A stretch of DNA of 64,000 nt from Streptomyces sp. NA04227 (GTDB lineage: Bacteria > Actinomycetota > Actinomycetes > Streptomycetales > Streptomycetaceae): NCBI RefSeq assembly GCF_013364195.1, contig NZ_CP054918.1:62001-126000 (forward strand), written 5' to 3'. The position numbers and the translations under genes were made by a program. The first letter of the stretch is position 1; each line of letters starts with the position of its first letter. Positions 46,319-54,377 of the stretch are shown one piece after another. The notes under the pieces were generated by a model that ran no database searches, had not been told where the DNA came from, and saw only the letters and a list, made by a program, of their open reading frames with translations.

Positions 46319-46398
46319 CCGGCGCCGCGTCAAGAGCGGCCAGCAGGGAGGCACCCTCTTTGCCTCCCCTCCCTTCCGGGACCAATGAAGGAGTTCAC

Positions 46399-47670
46399 AT
46401 GCGGCGTGGCATAGCGGCCACGGGGCTCGTTGCGGCCCTGGCGATGACGGCGGCAGCGTGCGGTGGCGGTGACGACGGCGCCGACCAGCAGAGTTCGGGC
46501 GAGATCGCGGGCACGGTCACCTTCTGGGACACCTCCAACGACGCGGAGAAGGGTGTCTACAAGAAGCTGGCCGAGGACTTCGAGACGCTGCACCCGAAGG
46601 TCGACGTCAAGTACGTCAACGTCCCGTTCGGTGAGGCCAACGCCAAGTTCAAGAACGCGGCGGGCGGCAACGCGGGCGCCCCTGACGTGATGCGCACCGA
46701 GGTCGCCTGGACCCAGGACTTCGCCTCGCTCGGCTACCTCGCCCCGCTCGACGGCACCCCCGCGCTGGCCGACAAGGACGACTACCTGCCGCAGGCCGCC
46801 GCGAGCACCGAGTACCAGGGCAAGGTGTACGCCGCCCCGCAGACCATCGACACGCTCGGGCTCTTCTACAACAAGAAGCTGCTCCAGAAGGCGGGCGTCG
46901 AGGTCCCCGGCTCGGTCGAGGACCTGAAGTCGGTCGCGCCGAAGATCAAGTCGAAGACCGGTGCCACCGGCCTCTACCTGCGCGGCGACGACCCGTACTA
47001 CTACCTGCCCTACCTGTACGGCGAGGGCGGCGACCTGCTCGACACCGCGAAGAAGAAGGTCACCGTCGACGGGCCCGAGGGCGCCAAGGCCTTCGGTGTC
47101 ATGAAGGACCTGGTCGACTCCAAGGCGGCGGTCACCGACTCCAGCGACGGCTACAACAACCAGCTCAACGCCTTCAAGGACGGCGATGTCGCGATGGCGC
47201 TCGACGGGCCCTGGTCCGTCGAAGGCGCCCTGCAGGGCAAGCAGTTCAAGGGCGACCGGGACAACCTCGGCATCGCCCCGGTCCCGGCCGGGTCCGCGGG
47301 CCAGGGTGCCCCGCAGGGCGGCTGGAACCTCGCGGCCTACGCGGGTTCCGAGAACCTCGCCGCCTCCTACGAGTTCATCAAGTACATGAGCTCCGCCAAG
47401 GTGCAGCAGAAGACCACCGAGAAGCTCAGCCTGCTGCCGACCCGCAACTCGGTCTACAAGGTCAAGTCCGTCCAGGACAACAAGATCGTGCAGTTCTTCA
47501 AGCCCGCCGTGGACAAGGCCGTCCAGCGGCCGTGGATCCCGCAGGGCAACTCGCTGTTCGAGCCGCTGCGGCTGCAGCTCGCGCAGGTGCTCAGCGGCAA
47601 GACCTCGCCCGAGGACGGCGCCGGGAACGTCGGTGACGCGTACCGCAAGCTGCTCGAGGACTACAAGTAG
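46399..47670 (+). CDS. malE: Maltose/maltodextrin ABC transporter substrate-binding lipoprotein
   Basis: 423 aa. Signal sequence with lipobox ending at Cys21 (ALAMTAAAC), then a family 1 solute-binding fold: GTVTFWDTSNDAEKGVYKKLAEDFE, APDVMRTEVAWTQDFASLGYL and GGWNLAAYAGSENLAASYEFIKYM. ATG 46399 follows GAAGGAG. It is membrane-anchored outside and delivers maltodextrin to MalF-MalG. Confidence 0.94.
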   Translation: MRRGIAATGLVAALAMTAAACGGGDDGADQQSSGEIAGTVTFWDTSNDAEKGVYKKLAEDFETLHPKVDVKYVNVPFGEANAKFKNAAGGNAGAPDVMRTEVAWTQDFASLGYLAPLDGTPALADKDDYLPQAAASTEYQGKVYAAPQTIDTLGLFYNKKLLQKAGVEVPGSVEDLKSVAPKIKSKTGATGLYLRGDDPYYYLPYLYGEGGDLLDTAKKKVTVDGPEGAKAFGVMKDLVDSKAAVTDSSDGYNNQLNAFKDGDVAMALDGPWSVEGALQGKQFKGDRDNLGIAPVPAGSAGQGAPQGGWNLAAYAGSENLAASYEFIKYMSSAKVQQKTTEKLSLLPTRNSVYKVKSVQDNKIVQFFKPAVDKAVQRPWIPQGNSLFEPLRLQLAQVLSGKTSPEDGAGNVGDAYRKLLEDYK

Positions 47671-47766
47671 GCCGCCGGCCGGCCACCCACGGCGGACCAC
47701 CACGGCTCACGACGTACCGGCACGGACCACGAACGCACGATGAGAAAGAGGAGGGCTGACCGCACC

Positions 47767-48783
47767 ATGCCTGTCCCCACGGGCCCGGCGGCGGCACCGG
47801 CCGCGGAGGCGGAGGCGAAGAGCCCCCGCGGCCGCGGCCGCCCGTCCGGCAAGAACCCGGGCAAGCTGCGCAGGGCGCTGGCCACCCACTGGTACGCCTG
47901 GAGCATGGTCGCCCCGGTGGTGGTCGTGATCGGCGTGATCATCGGCTATCCGCTGGCGCGCGGCGTCTATCTGTCGACCACGGACGCCAACGAGGCGAAC
48001 GTCGAACGGCACATCGGCGTCAACCACATCCCGGCCACGTACGAGTCCGTCGGTCTCGACAACTACCGCGAGATCCTCTCCGACGCCGTGTTCTGGGACC
48101 GGCTCGGCTGGACCGTGACCTGGACGGTCTCCTGTGTCGCGCTGTCCTTCGCCTTCGGCCTCGCCCTGGCCACCATGCTGAACCGCAAACTGGCGGGGCG
48201 TTCCGTCTACCGCATGGCGCTGATCCTGCCGTGGGCGGTCCCGGCCTTCGTCTCGGTGTTCACCTGGCGGCTGCTCTTCAACGAGAAGAAGGGCATCCTC
48301 AACGAGATCCTCGCGGGCGGCGGCATCGACGCGGTGCCGTGGCTCAACGACCCGACCTGGGCGAAGATCGCGGTGATCACGGTCAACGTCTGGCTCGGCA
48401 TCCCGTTCATGCTGGTCGCCATGCTCGGCGGACTCCAGTCCATCCCGGCCGAGTTGTACGAGGCCGCGGAGATGGACGGCGCGAACGCCTGGCAGCGCTT
48501 TCGCCATGTGACCCTGCCGGGACTGCGCTCCGTCGCCAGCACGGTGATCCTGATCAGCAGCATCTGGACGTTCAACATGTTCCCGGTGATCTTCCTGCTG
48601 ACCAGGGGCGGGCCGGGTGACTCCACCGAGATCCTGGTGACCTACGCCTACCGGCTCTCTTTCGTCGTCAGTCCGCGCGACTTCGCCGGTTCCGCGGCCT
48701 GGGGCGTACTGATCCTGCTCCTCCTTTCGTTCTTCGCGGTGATCTACCGCCGTGCGCTGCGCAAGCAGGGAGAGGTGTGGTGA
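47767..48783 (+). CDS. malF: Maltose ABC transporter permease MalF
   Basis: 338 aa. About 30 polar residues precede the first membrane helix (SMVAPVVVVIGVIIGYPLARGVYL); six helices in all. The EAA loop is ELYEAAEMDGANAWQRFRHVTLPGL. The gene starts at ATG 47767 (GAGGAGGG 11 bases upstream) or possibly ATG 47740. Its stop overlaps the malG start (GTGA). No ATPase gene is in the locus; in Streptomyces a shared ATPase (MsiK) is known to serve this type of transporter. Confidence 0.93.
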   Translation: MPVPTGPAAAPAAEAEAKSPRGRGRPSGKNPGKLRRALATHWYAWSMVAPVVVVIGVIIGYPLARGVYLSTTDANEANVERHIGVNHIPATYESVGLDNYREILSDAVFWDRLGWTVTWTVSCVALSFAFGLALATMLNRKLAGRSVYRMALILPWAVPAFVSVFTWRLLFNEKKGILNEILAGGGIDAVPWLNDPTWAKIAVITVNVWLGIPFMLVAMLGGLQSIPAELYEAAEMDGANAWQRFRHVTLPGLRSVASTVILISSIWTFNMFPVIFLLTRGGPGDSTEILVTYAYRLSFVVSPRDFAGSAAWGVLILLLLSFFAVIYRRALRKQGEVW

Positions 48784-49703
48784 CCACCGTGACCACCGAC
48801 GCACACACGCAGCAGCAGCCCGGGCGTACGCGGAAGGGCGAGGGCCGACCACCGGGCCCACGACGGAAGGTGCGGCCGCGCGGCGAGCGCGGGCCGCTGG
48901 CCTCGGTGGCACTGCATCTCGGCCTGCTCGTCGCCAGCGCGGTGGCCGTCCTGCCGCCGTTCTGGCTGCTTGTCACCTCGTTCAAGCCGCAGAGCGAGGC
49001 GTTCTCCACCTCGCTGGTGAAGGACTTCACCTTCGGCAACTACGACCACGTCCTGAACGACACGGAGTTCCTGAGCTGGCTCGGCAACTCCCTGCTGGTC
49101 GTGGGCCTGACCACGGTCATCGGCGTACTGATCTCGGCCACCACCGGCTACGCCGTGAGCCGTTTCCGGTTCCCCGGGATGCGGCCGCTGATGTGGCTGC
49201 TGCTGATCACCCAGATGTTCCCGGTCGCGGTGCTGATCGTGCCGCTGTACAACCTGCTCGCGAAGTTCAACCTGCTGAACCAGCCCCTCGGTCTGGTCCT
49301 GACCTATCTGACCATCGCGGTGCCGTTCTGCGCGTGGATGATGAAGGGCTACTTCGACACCATCCCGGTCGAGATCGACGAGGCGGGCCGGGTCGACGGG
49401 CTCAACCCCTTCGGCACCTTCTGGCGGCTCATCGTGCCGCTGGCCAAGCCCGGCCTGGCCGTCACCGGCTTCTACAGCTTCATCACGGGCTGGGCCGAAG
49501 TCGCCTACGCCTCCGCGTTCATGACCGGCGAGGAGAACCTGACGCTCGCCGGCGGCCTGCAGACCTTCGTCAGCCAGTACACCAGCGACTGGGGCTCGCT
49601 GACCGCGGCGGCCGTGATCGTCGCGGTGCCCGCCGCGGTGGTCTTCGGCTTCGCCCAGAAGCACCTGGTCTCCGGCCTCACCGCGGGCGCGACCAAGTCC
49701 TGA
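48780..49703 (+). CDS. malG: Maltose ABC transporter permease MalG
   Basis: 307 aa, six membrane helices after a 40-residue basic N-terminus. FWLLVTSFKPQSEAF is the usual start of the periplasmic loop; EAA loop is EIDEAGRVDGLNPFGTFWRLIVPLAKPGL. GTG 48780 overlaps the malF stop; GTG 48777 is an alternative. A large hairpin at 49726-49768 separates it from the alpha-glucosidase gene. Confidence 0.94.
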   Translation: MTTVTTDAHTQQQPGRTRKGEGRPPGPRRKVRPRGERGPLASVALHLGLLVASAVAVLPPFWLLVTSFKPQSEAFSTSLVKDFTFGNYDHVLNDTEFLSWLGNSLLVVGLTTVIGVLISATTGYAVSRFRFPGMRPLMWLLLITQMFPVAVLIVPLYNLLAKFNLLNQPLGLVLTYLTIAVPFCAWMMKGYFDTIPVEIDEAGRVDGLNPFGTFWRLIVPLAKPGLAVTGFYSFITGWAEVAYASAFMTGEENLTLAGGLQTFVSQYTSDWGSLTAAAVIVAVPAAVVFGFAQKHLVSGLTAGATKS

Positions 49704-49725
49704 CGCGTCACCCCTCTTTCCGCCC

Positions 49726-49768
49726 CCGGGTCGCGGGCCCACGCGCACCCCGCGCGTTCGCGACCCGG
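49726..49768 (+). terminator. Hairpin between malG and alpha-glucosidase gene
   Basis: CCGGGTCGCG (49726-49735) pairs with CGCGACCCGG (49759-49768); the loop holds an inner stem ACGCGC/GCGCGT. It could terminate or attenuate malEFG transcripts, or stabilise them against 3' decay. Confidence 0.6.
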
Positions 49769-49819
49769 CGGGGCCGCCCCGCCGTGCCCCGCCCCACCCC
49801 ACACGACACCAGGGAAGAC

Positions 49820-51517
49820 ATGACCCAGCATCTTGCTGCCGCTGCCAGCCCCGACGCCGCCGTACCGGACTCGCGATGGTGGCGCGACGCGGTGATCTAC
49901 CAGGTCTATCCGCGCAGCTTCGCCGACGGCGACGGCGACGGCATGGGCGACCTGACGGGCATCCGCAGCCGGTTGCCCTACCTCAGGGACCTCGGCGTCG
50001 ACGCCGTCTGGCTCAGCCCCTTCTACGCCTCCCCGCAGGCCGACGCCGGATACGACGTCGCCGACTACCGTGCCGTGGACCCCATGTTCGGCACCCTGCT
50101 CGACGCCGACGCTCTGATCCGCGAGGCCCACGCACTCGGTCTGCGGATCATCGTGGACCTCGTGCCCAACCACTCCTCCGACCGGCACGACTGGTTCCAG
50201 CGGGCCCTGGCCGAGGGCCCCGGCTCGCCGCTGCGCGAGCGCTACCACTTCCGCCCCGGCAAGGGCGCACACGGCGAACTGCCCCCGAACGACTGGGAGT
50301 CCATCTTCGGCGGGCCCGCCTGGACCAGGGTCGCCGACGGCGAGTGGTACCTGCATCTTTTCGCCCCGGAGCAGCCCGACTTCAACTGGGAACACCCGGC
50401 GGTACGCGACGAGTTCCGCTCGATCCTGCGGTTCTGGCTCGACATGGGCGTGGACGGCTTCCGGGTGGATGTGGCCCACGGCCTGGTCAAGGCGGCCGGG
50501 CTGCCGGACATCGGCGCCGAAAACCAGCTCAGTCTGCTGGGCAACGATGTCATGCCGTTCTTCGACCAGGACGGCGTGCACGAGATCTACCGGAGCTGGC
50601 GGAAGGTACTCGCCGAGTACTCCCCCTGGCCTTCGGCCGGGGGGACCCCCAGCGAGCGGATCATGGTAGCCGAGGCCTGGACCCCGACCGTCGAGCGCAC
50701 CGCGAACTACGTACGCCCCGACGAGATGCACCAGGCGTTCAACTTCCAGTATCTGGGCACCTCTTGGGACGCCGCGGAGCTGCGCACCGTCATCGACGCC
50801 TCGCTCGCCGCGATGCGTCCGGTCGGCGCCCCGGCCACCTGGGTGCTGTCCAACCACGACGTGACCCGGCACGCCACACGTCTGGCCAACCCGCCGGGCC
50901 TCGGCACGCAGTTGCGCACCGCGGGCGACCGGGAACTGGGGCTTCGCCGGGCGCGCGCCGCGACACTGCTGATGCTGGCGCTGCCCGGTTCCGCGTATGT
51001 GTACCAGGGCGAGGAGCTCGGCCTGCCCGATGTCACCGATCTGCCCGACGAGGTACGGCAGGACCCCTCGTTCCTGCGTGCCGCGCAGGCGGACGGCGCG
51101 AGTGGCCAGGACGGCTTCCGCGACGGATGCCGGGTGCCCATACCGTGGACCGTCGAGGGTTCCTCGTACGGCTTCGGACAGGGCGGCAGTTGGCTGCCGC
51201 AACCGGCCGAGTGGGGCGGGCTGAGTGTGCAGGCGCAGTCCGGCGACCCGGCGTCCACGCTGGAGTTGTACCGCAGGGCGCTCGCCGTGCGGCGCGCGCA
51301 GCCGGGGCTCGGCGCGGGTGAGGACGTCGAGTGGCTCGACGCTCCCGAGGGCGTACTGGTCTTTCGCCGCGAGGGATTCGTGTGCACCGCCAATGTCACC
51401 GGCTCGCCGGTGACGCTCGCGACGCCGGGACGGCTGCTGCTGGCGAGCGCGGACCTGACGGAGGACGGCCCGCACACCGTGCTGCCCGCGGACACCACCG
51501 CCTGGTGGGCGGTGTGA
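49820..51517 (+). CDS. aglA: GH13 alpha-glucosidase
   Basis: 565 aa, no signal peptide, intracellular. (beta/alpha)8 barrel with YQVYPRSFADGDGDGMGDL, nucleophile D217 in DGFRVDVAHG, acid/base E285 in MVAEAW and D347 in SNHDVTR. The pattern fits oligo-alpha-1,4/1,6-glucosidases that release glucose from maltose and maltodextrins taken up by MalEFG. ATG 49820 follows GGGAAG. Its stop overlaps the second LacI gene (GTGA). Confidence 0.93.
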   Translation: MTQHLAAAASPDAAVPDSRWWRDAVIYQVYPRSFADGDGDGMGDLTGIRSRLPYLRDLGVDAVWLSPFYASPQADAGYDVADYRAVDPMFGTLLDADALIREAHALGLRIIVDLVPNHSSDRHDWFQRALAEGPGSPLRERYHFRPGKGAHGELPPNDWESIFGGPAWTRVADGEWYLHLFAPEQPDFNWEHPAVRDEFRSILRFWLDMGVDGFRVDVAHGLVKAAGLPDIGAENQLSLLGNDVMPFFDQDGVHEIYRSWRKVLAEYSPWPSAGGTPSERIMVAEAWTPTVERTANYVRPDEMHQAFNFQYLGTSWDAAELRTVIDASLAAMRPVGAPATWVLSNHDVTRHATRLANPPGLGTQLRTAGDRELGLRRARAATLLMLALPGSAYVYQGEELGLPDVTDLPDEVRQDPSFLRAAQADGASGQDGFRDGCRVPIPWTVEGSSYGFGQGGSWLPQPAEWGGLSVQAQSGDPASTLELYRRALAVRRAQPGLGAGEDVEWLDAPEGVLVFRREGFVCTANVTGSPVTLATPGRLLLASADLTEDGPHTVLPADTTAWWAV

Positions 51518-52560
51518 CCCAGCCCAAGCGGGACGCCGAGCGCGCCTCCCCGCGGCTCGCGGACATCGCCGCGCAGGCCGGGGTCAGCGAGGCGACCGCG
51601 AGCCGGGTGCTCAACGGCAAGGCGGGGGTCTCGGCGCCCACCCGGCACCGGGTCCTCGCCGCCCTCGACCTCCTTGGCTACGAGCGTCCGGTGCGGCTGC
51701 GGCGGCGCAGCGCGGGCCTGGTCGGCCTGGTGATCCCGGAACTGACCAACCCGATCTTCCCGGCGTTCGCGCAGGTCATCGAGCAGGTCCTGGCGGGGTA
51801 CGGCTACACCCCGATGCTGTGTACGCAGATGCCGGGCGGGGCCACCGAGGACGAGTTGGTGGAGCAGCTGGAGGAGCGCGGGGTCAGCGGCATCGTCTTT
51901 CTGTCGGGCCTGCACGCCGACACCGCCGCCGATCCCTCGCGCTACCGCGAACTCGCCGCGCGCAAGGTGCCGTTCGTGTTGATCAACGGGTTCAACGAGC
52001 AGATCCCGGCGCCCTTCGTCTCGCCGGACGACCGCTCGGCGGTACGGATGGCGGTGCGGCATCTGGTCGACCTGGGGCACGAGCGGATCGGTCTGGCCGT
52101 CGGCCCGGCCCGGTACGTGCCCTCGCAGCGGAAGGCGGGCGGCTTCACCGCCGCACTGCACGCCATGCTCGACATCGCACCCGAGGAGGCCCAACTCCTC
52201 GTCCAGCACACGCTGTTCACGGTGGAGGGCGGGCAGGCGGCAGCCGATTCGCTGCTCGATCTGGGGTGCACGGCGGTGGTCTGCGGCAGTGACCTGATGG
52301 CGCTCGGCGCCGTACGGGCGGTGCGGCAGCGCGGGCTGCGCGTGCCACAGGACGTCTCGGTGGTCGGCTTCGACGACTCGCCACTCATCGCGTTCACCGA
52401 TCCGCCGCTCACGACAGTGCGGCAGCCGGTGCAGGCGATGGCCGCCGCCGCGGTGGGCGCCCTGCTGGAGGAGATCAACGGAAATCCGGTGCACCGTACG
52501 GAGTTCGTCTTCCAGCCCGAGCTCGTGGTCCGGGGGTCCACCGCCCAGGCGCGGGGGTGA
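51514..52560 (+). CDS. Second LacI-family regulator, paralogue of MalR
   Basis: 348 aa. HTH RLADIAAQAGVSEATASRVLNGKAGV and effector domain VGLVIPELTNPIFPAFAQVIEQVL to DPPLTTVRQPV closely parallel the MalR-like protein at 44970, including a shared SGLHADT segment; it looks like a duplicate. The Val of VSEATVSRVL is Ala here at the recognition helix. It is co-translated with the alpha-glucosidase gene (GTGA) and is likely autoregulated with it. It may control the following amylase or pullulanase genes. Confidence 0.9.
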   Translation: MTQPKRDAERASPRLADIAAQAGVSEATASRVLNGKAGVSAPTRHRVLAALDLLGYERPVRLRRRSAGLVGLVIPELTNPIFPAFAQVIEQVLAGYGYTPMLCTQMPGGATEDELVEQLEERGVSGIVFLSGLHADTAADPSRYRELAARKVPFVLINGFNEQIPAPFVSPDDRSAVRMAVRHLVDLGHERIGLAVGPARYVPSQRKAGGFTAALHAMLDIAPEEAQLLVQHTLFTVEGGQAAADSLLDLGCTAVVCGSDLMALGAVRAVRQRGLRVPQDVSVVGFDDSPLIAFTDPPLTTVRQPVQAMAAAAVGALLEEINGNPVHRTEFVFQPELVVRGSTAQARG

Positions 52561-52724
52561 CCGGTCCGACCGGCCGGGCGCGTGGGACCCACTCCCGTGG
52601 GACCTCCGGCCGGCCGGACCGGAGCACTGGGTGAACGTAACATCGCCGCAAGGTCTTGCGGAAGACTTTGCACACGGTCACACGCTCCGCATTCCCGCCG
52701 CAACACGGGTGTGCGCACAGGGGG

Positions 52725-52753
52725 TTGACCACCTCGCGCGAGGGCCGTACGGT
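52725..52753 (+). promoter_or_regulatory. Probable alpha-amylase promoter
   Basis: TTGACC (52725-52730), spacer of 17, TACGGT (52748-52753). The start would be near 52760, about 117 bases before the ATG, leaving a leader that includes the operator. Confidence 0.7.
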
Positions 52754-52761
52754 CCGGAACC

Positions 52762-52784
52762 GCAAACAGATTCTGTCTGTTTGC
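52762..52784. promoter_or_regulatory. Operator at the amylase transcription start
   Basis: Perfect 9-bp inverted repeat with 5-base spacer, GCAAACAGA-N5-TCTGTTTGC. The right arm and what follows (TTTGCAGAAAG) match the CTTGCAGAAA element at malE with one difference. Confidence 0.7.
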
Positions 52785-52876
52785 AGAAAGATCCTTCATA
52801 GGTCTCATGGGCACGGCGCGTTGCCGAACGAGGCTGCCTCAGTCACGTGCATCCCGCCCTGCGCTCAGGAGGTCCC

Positions 52877-54277
52877 ATGCCCGGCCCAACAGCCACCCGC
52901 CGTAAGTCCGTTGCCGCGGCCCTCGCCGTGCTCGCCGGTGTCGCCGGCACCCTCGTCCTCGGCCCACCGCAGGCCCAGGCCGATCCGCCCGGTAGCAAGG
53001 ACGTCACCGCCGTCCTCTTCGAGTGGAAGTTCGCCTCGGTGGCCAAGGCCTGCACCGAACGGCTCGGCCCCGACGGCTACGGATACGTCCAGGTGTCCCC
53101 GCCCCAGGAGCGGTTGCAGGGCAACCAGTGGTGGACGGGATACCAGCCCGTGAGCTACCGCATCGGCTCCCGGCTCGGCGACCGCGCCGCGTTCGAGGCC
53201 ATGGTGGACACCTGCCACGCCGCGGGCGTCAAGGTGGTCGCCGACGCCGTCATCAACCACATGACCGCCGGTTCCGGCACCGGTTCGGCGGGCTCGCCCT
53301 TCACCAAGTACGACTACCCGGGCATCTACTCGGGCGCCGACCTGGACGACTGCCGGAGCGAGATCACCAACTACACCGACAAGTGGCACGTCCAGCACTG
53401 CGAGTTGGTCGGCCTCGCGGACCTGGACACCGGCGAGGACCACGTCCGCGGCCGGATCGCCACGTACCTCAACGACCTTCTGTCGCTGGGCGTGGACGGC
53501 TTCCGCATCGACGCGGCCAAGCACATGCCCGCCGACGACCTGAAGAACATCAAGTCCCGGCTGAGCAACCCGGACGTCTACTGGAAGCAGGAGACGGTGT
53601 ACGGCCAGGGAGAGGCGGTCTCCCCGGCCGAGTACACCGGCACCGGCGACGCACAGGAGTTCCGCTACGGCTGGGACCTCAAGCGCGTCTTCAAGGGCGA
53701 GAAGCTGGCGTACCTGAAGAACTTCGGCGAGGGCTGGGGCTATCTGCCCAGCGCCAAGGCCGGGGTGTTCGTCGCCAACCACGACACCGAACGGCACGGC
53801 CAGACCCTCACCTACAAGGATGGCGCCAGCAACACCCTCGCGCACGTCTTCATGCTGGCCTGGCCGTACGGGGCCCCGGACGTGCACTCCGGCTACGAGT
53901 TCAGCGACAGCGACGCGGGACCGCCCAACAGCGGTCAGGTCAACGCCTGTTACACCGACGGCTGGAAGTGCCAGCACGCCTGGCCGGAGATCCGGAGCAT
54001 GGTCGCCTTCCGCAACACCACCAGCGGCAAGCCGGTGAGCGACTGGTGGGACAACGGCAACAACGCGATCGCCTTCGGCCGCGGCGACCAGGGCTATGTG
54101 GTGGTCAACCACGAGAGCTCCGCCCTGGAGCGCACCTTCCAGACCTCGCTGGCCGCGGGCACGTACTGCGATGTGCAGAGCGGCGGGAGCGTCACCGTCG
54201 ACGGCTCGGGACGGTTCACCGCGAAGCTCGCGCCCGACACCGCGCTCGCCCTGCACACCGGTGCCAAGGACTGCTGA
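52877..54277 (+). CDS. Secreted alpha-amylase
   Basis: 466 aa GH13 endo-amylase. Signal peptide (residues 1-35, cleavage near AQA-DPPG); then [22 protein letters not shown], the ADAVINHMT calcium-site region, catalytic D212 in [11 protein letters not shown]239 in WKQETVYG and D303 in VANHDTER. The C-terminus ([27 protein letters not shown]) is the domain C Greek key. ATG 52877 is preceded by CAGGAGG. Short for Streptomyces amylases, with no separate starch-binding module. Confidence 0.93.
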   Translation: MPGPTATRRKSVAAALAVLAGVAGTLVLGPPQAQADPPGSKDVTAVLFEWKFASVAKACTERLGPDGYGYVQVSPPQERLQGNQWWTGYQPVSYRIGSRLGDRAAFEAMVDTCHAAGVKVVADAVINHMTAGSGTGSAGSPFTKYDYPGIYSGADLDDCRSEITNYTDKWHVQHCELVGLADLDTGEDHVRGRIATYLNDLLSLGVDGFRIDAAKHMPADDLKNIKSRLSNPDVYWKQETVYGQGEAVSPAEYTGTGDAQEFRYGWDLKRVFKGEKLAYLKNFGEGWGYLPSAKAGVFVANHDTERHGQTLTYKDGASNTLAHVFMLAWPYGAPDVHSGYEFSDSDAGPPNSGQVNACYTDGWKCQHAWPEIRSMVAFRNTTSGKPVSDWWDNGNNAIAFGRGDQGYVVVNHESSALERTFQTSLAAGTYCDVQSGGSVTVDGSGRFTAKLAPDTALALHTGAKDC

Positions 54278-54377
54278 GCCGGCACCTCTCGCCCCTCCCT
54301 CATCAGCACCCTCCCGCCGCCCGGCCCGGCCCCTCCCGCCGCCGGGCGGCGGCGCATCCGTCGAGGAGACGACACCC

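Larger units (their letters stand above)
52561..52876. promoter_or_regulatory. Alpha-amylase control region
   Basis: 316 bases. TTGACC (52725-52730), 17 bases, TACGGT (52748-52753) is a good promoter. GCAAACAGA-N5-TCTGTTTGC (52762-52784) is a perfect 9-bp inverted repeat at the predicted start. A GCAAG-GT-CTTGC palindrome lies at 52648-52659 and a CTTTGCA at 52666-52672. These are LacI/MalR-like elements. Confidence 0.65.
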
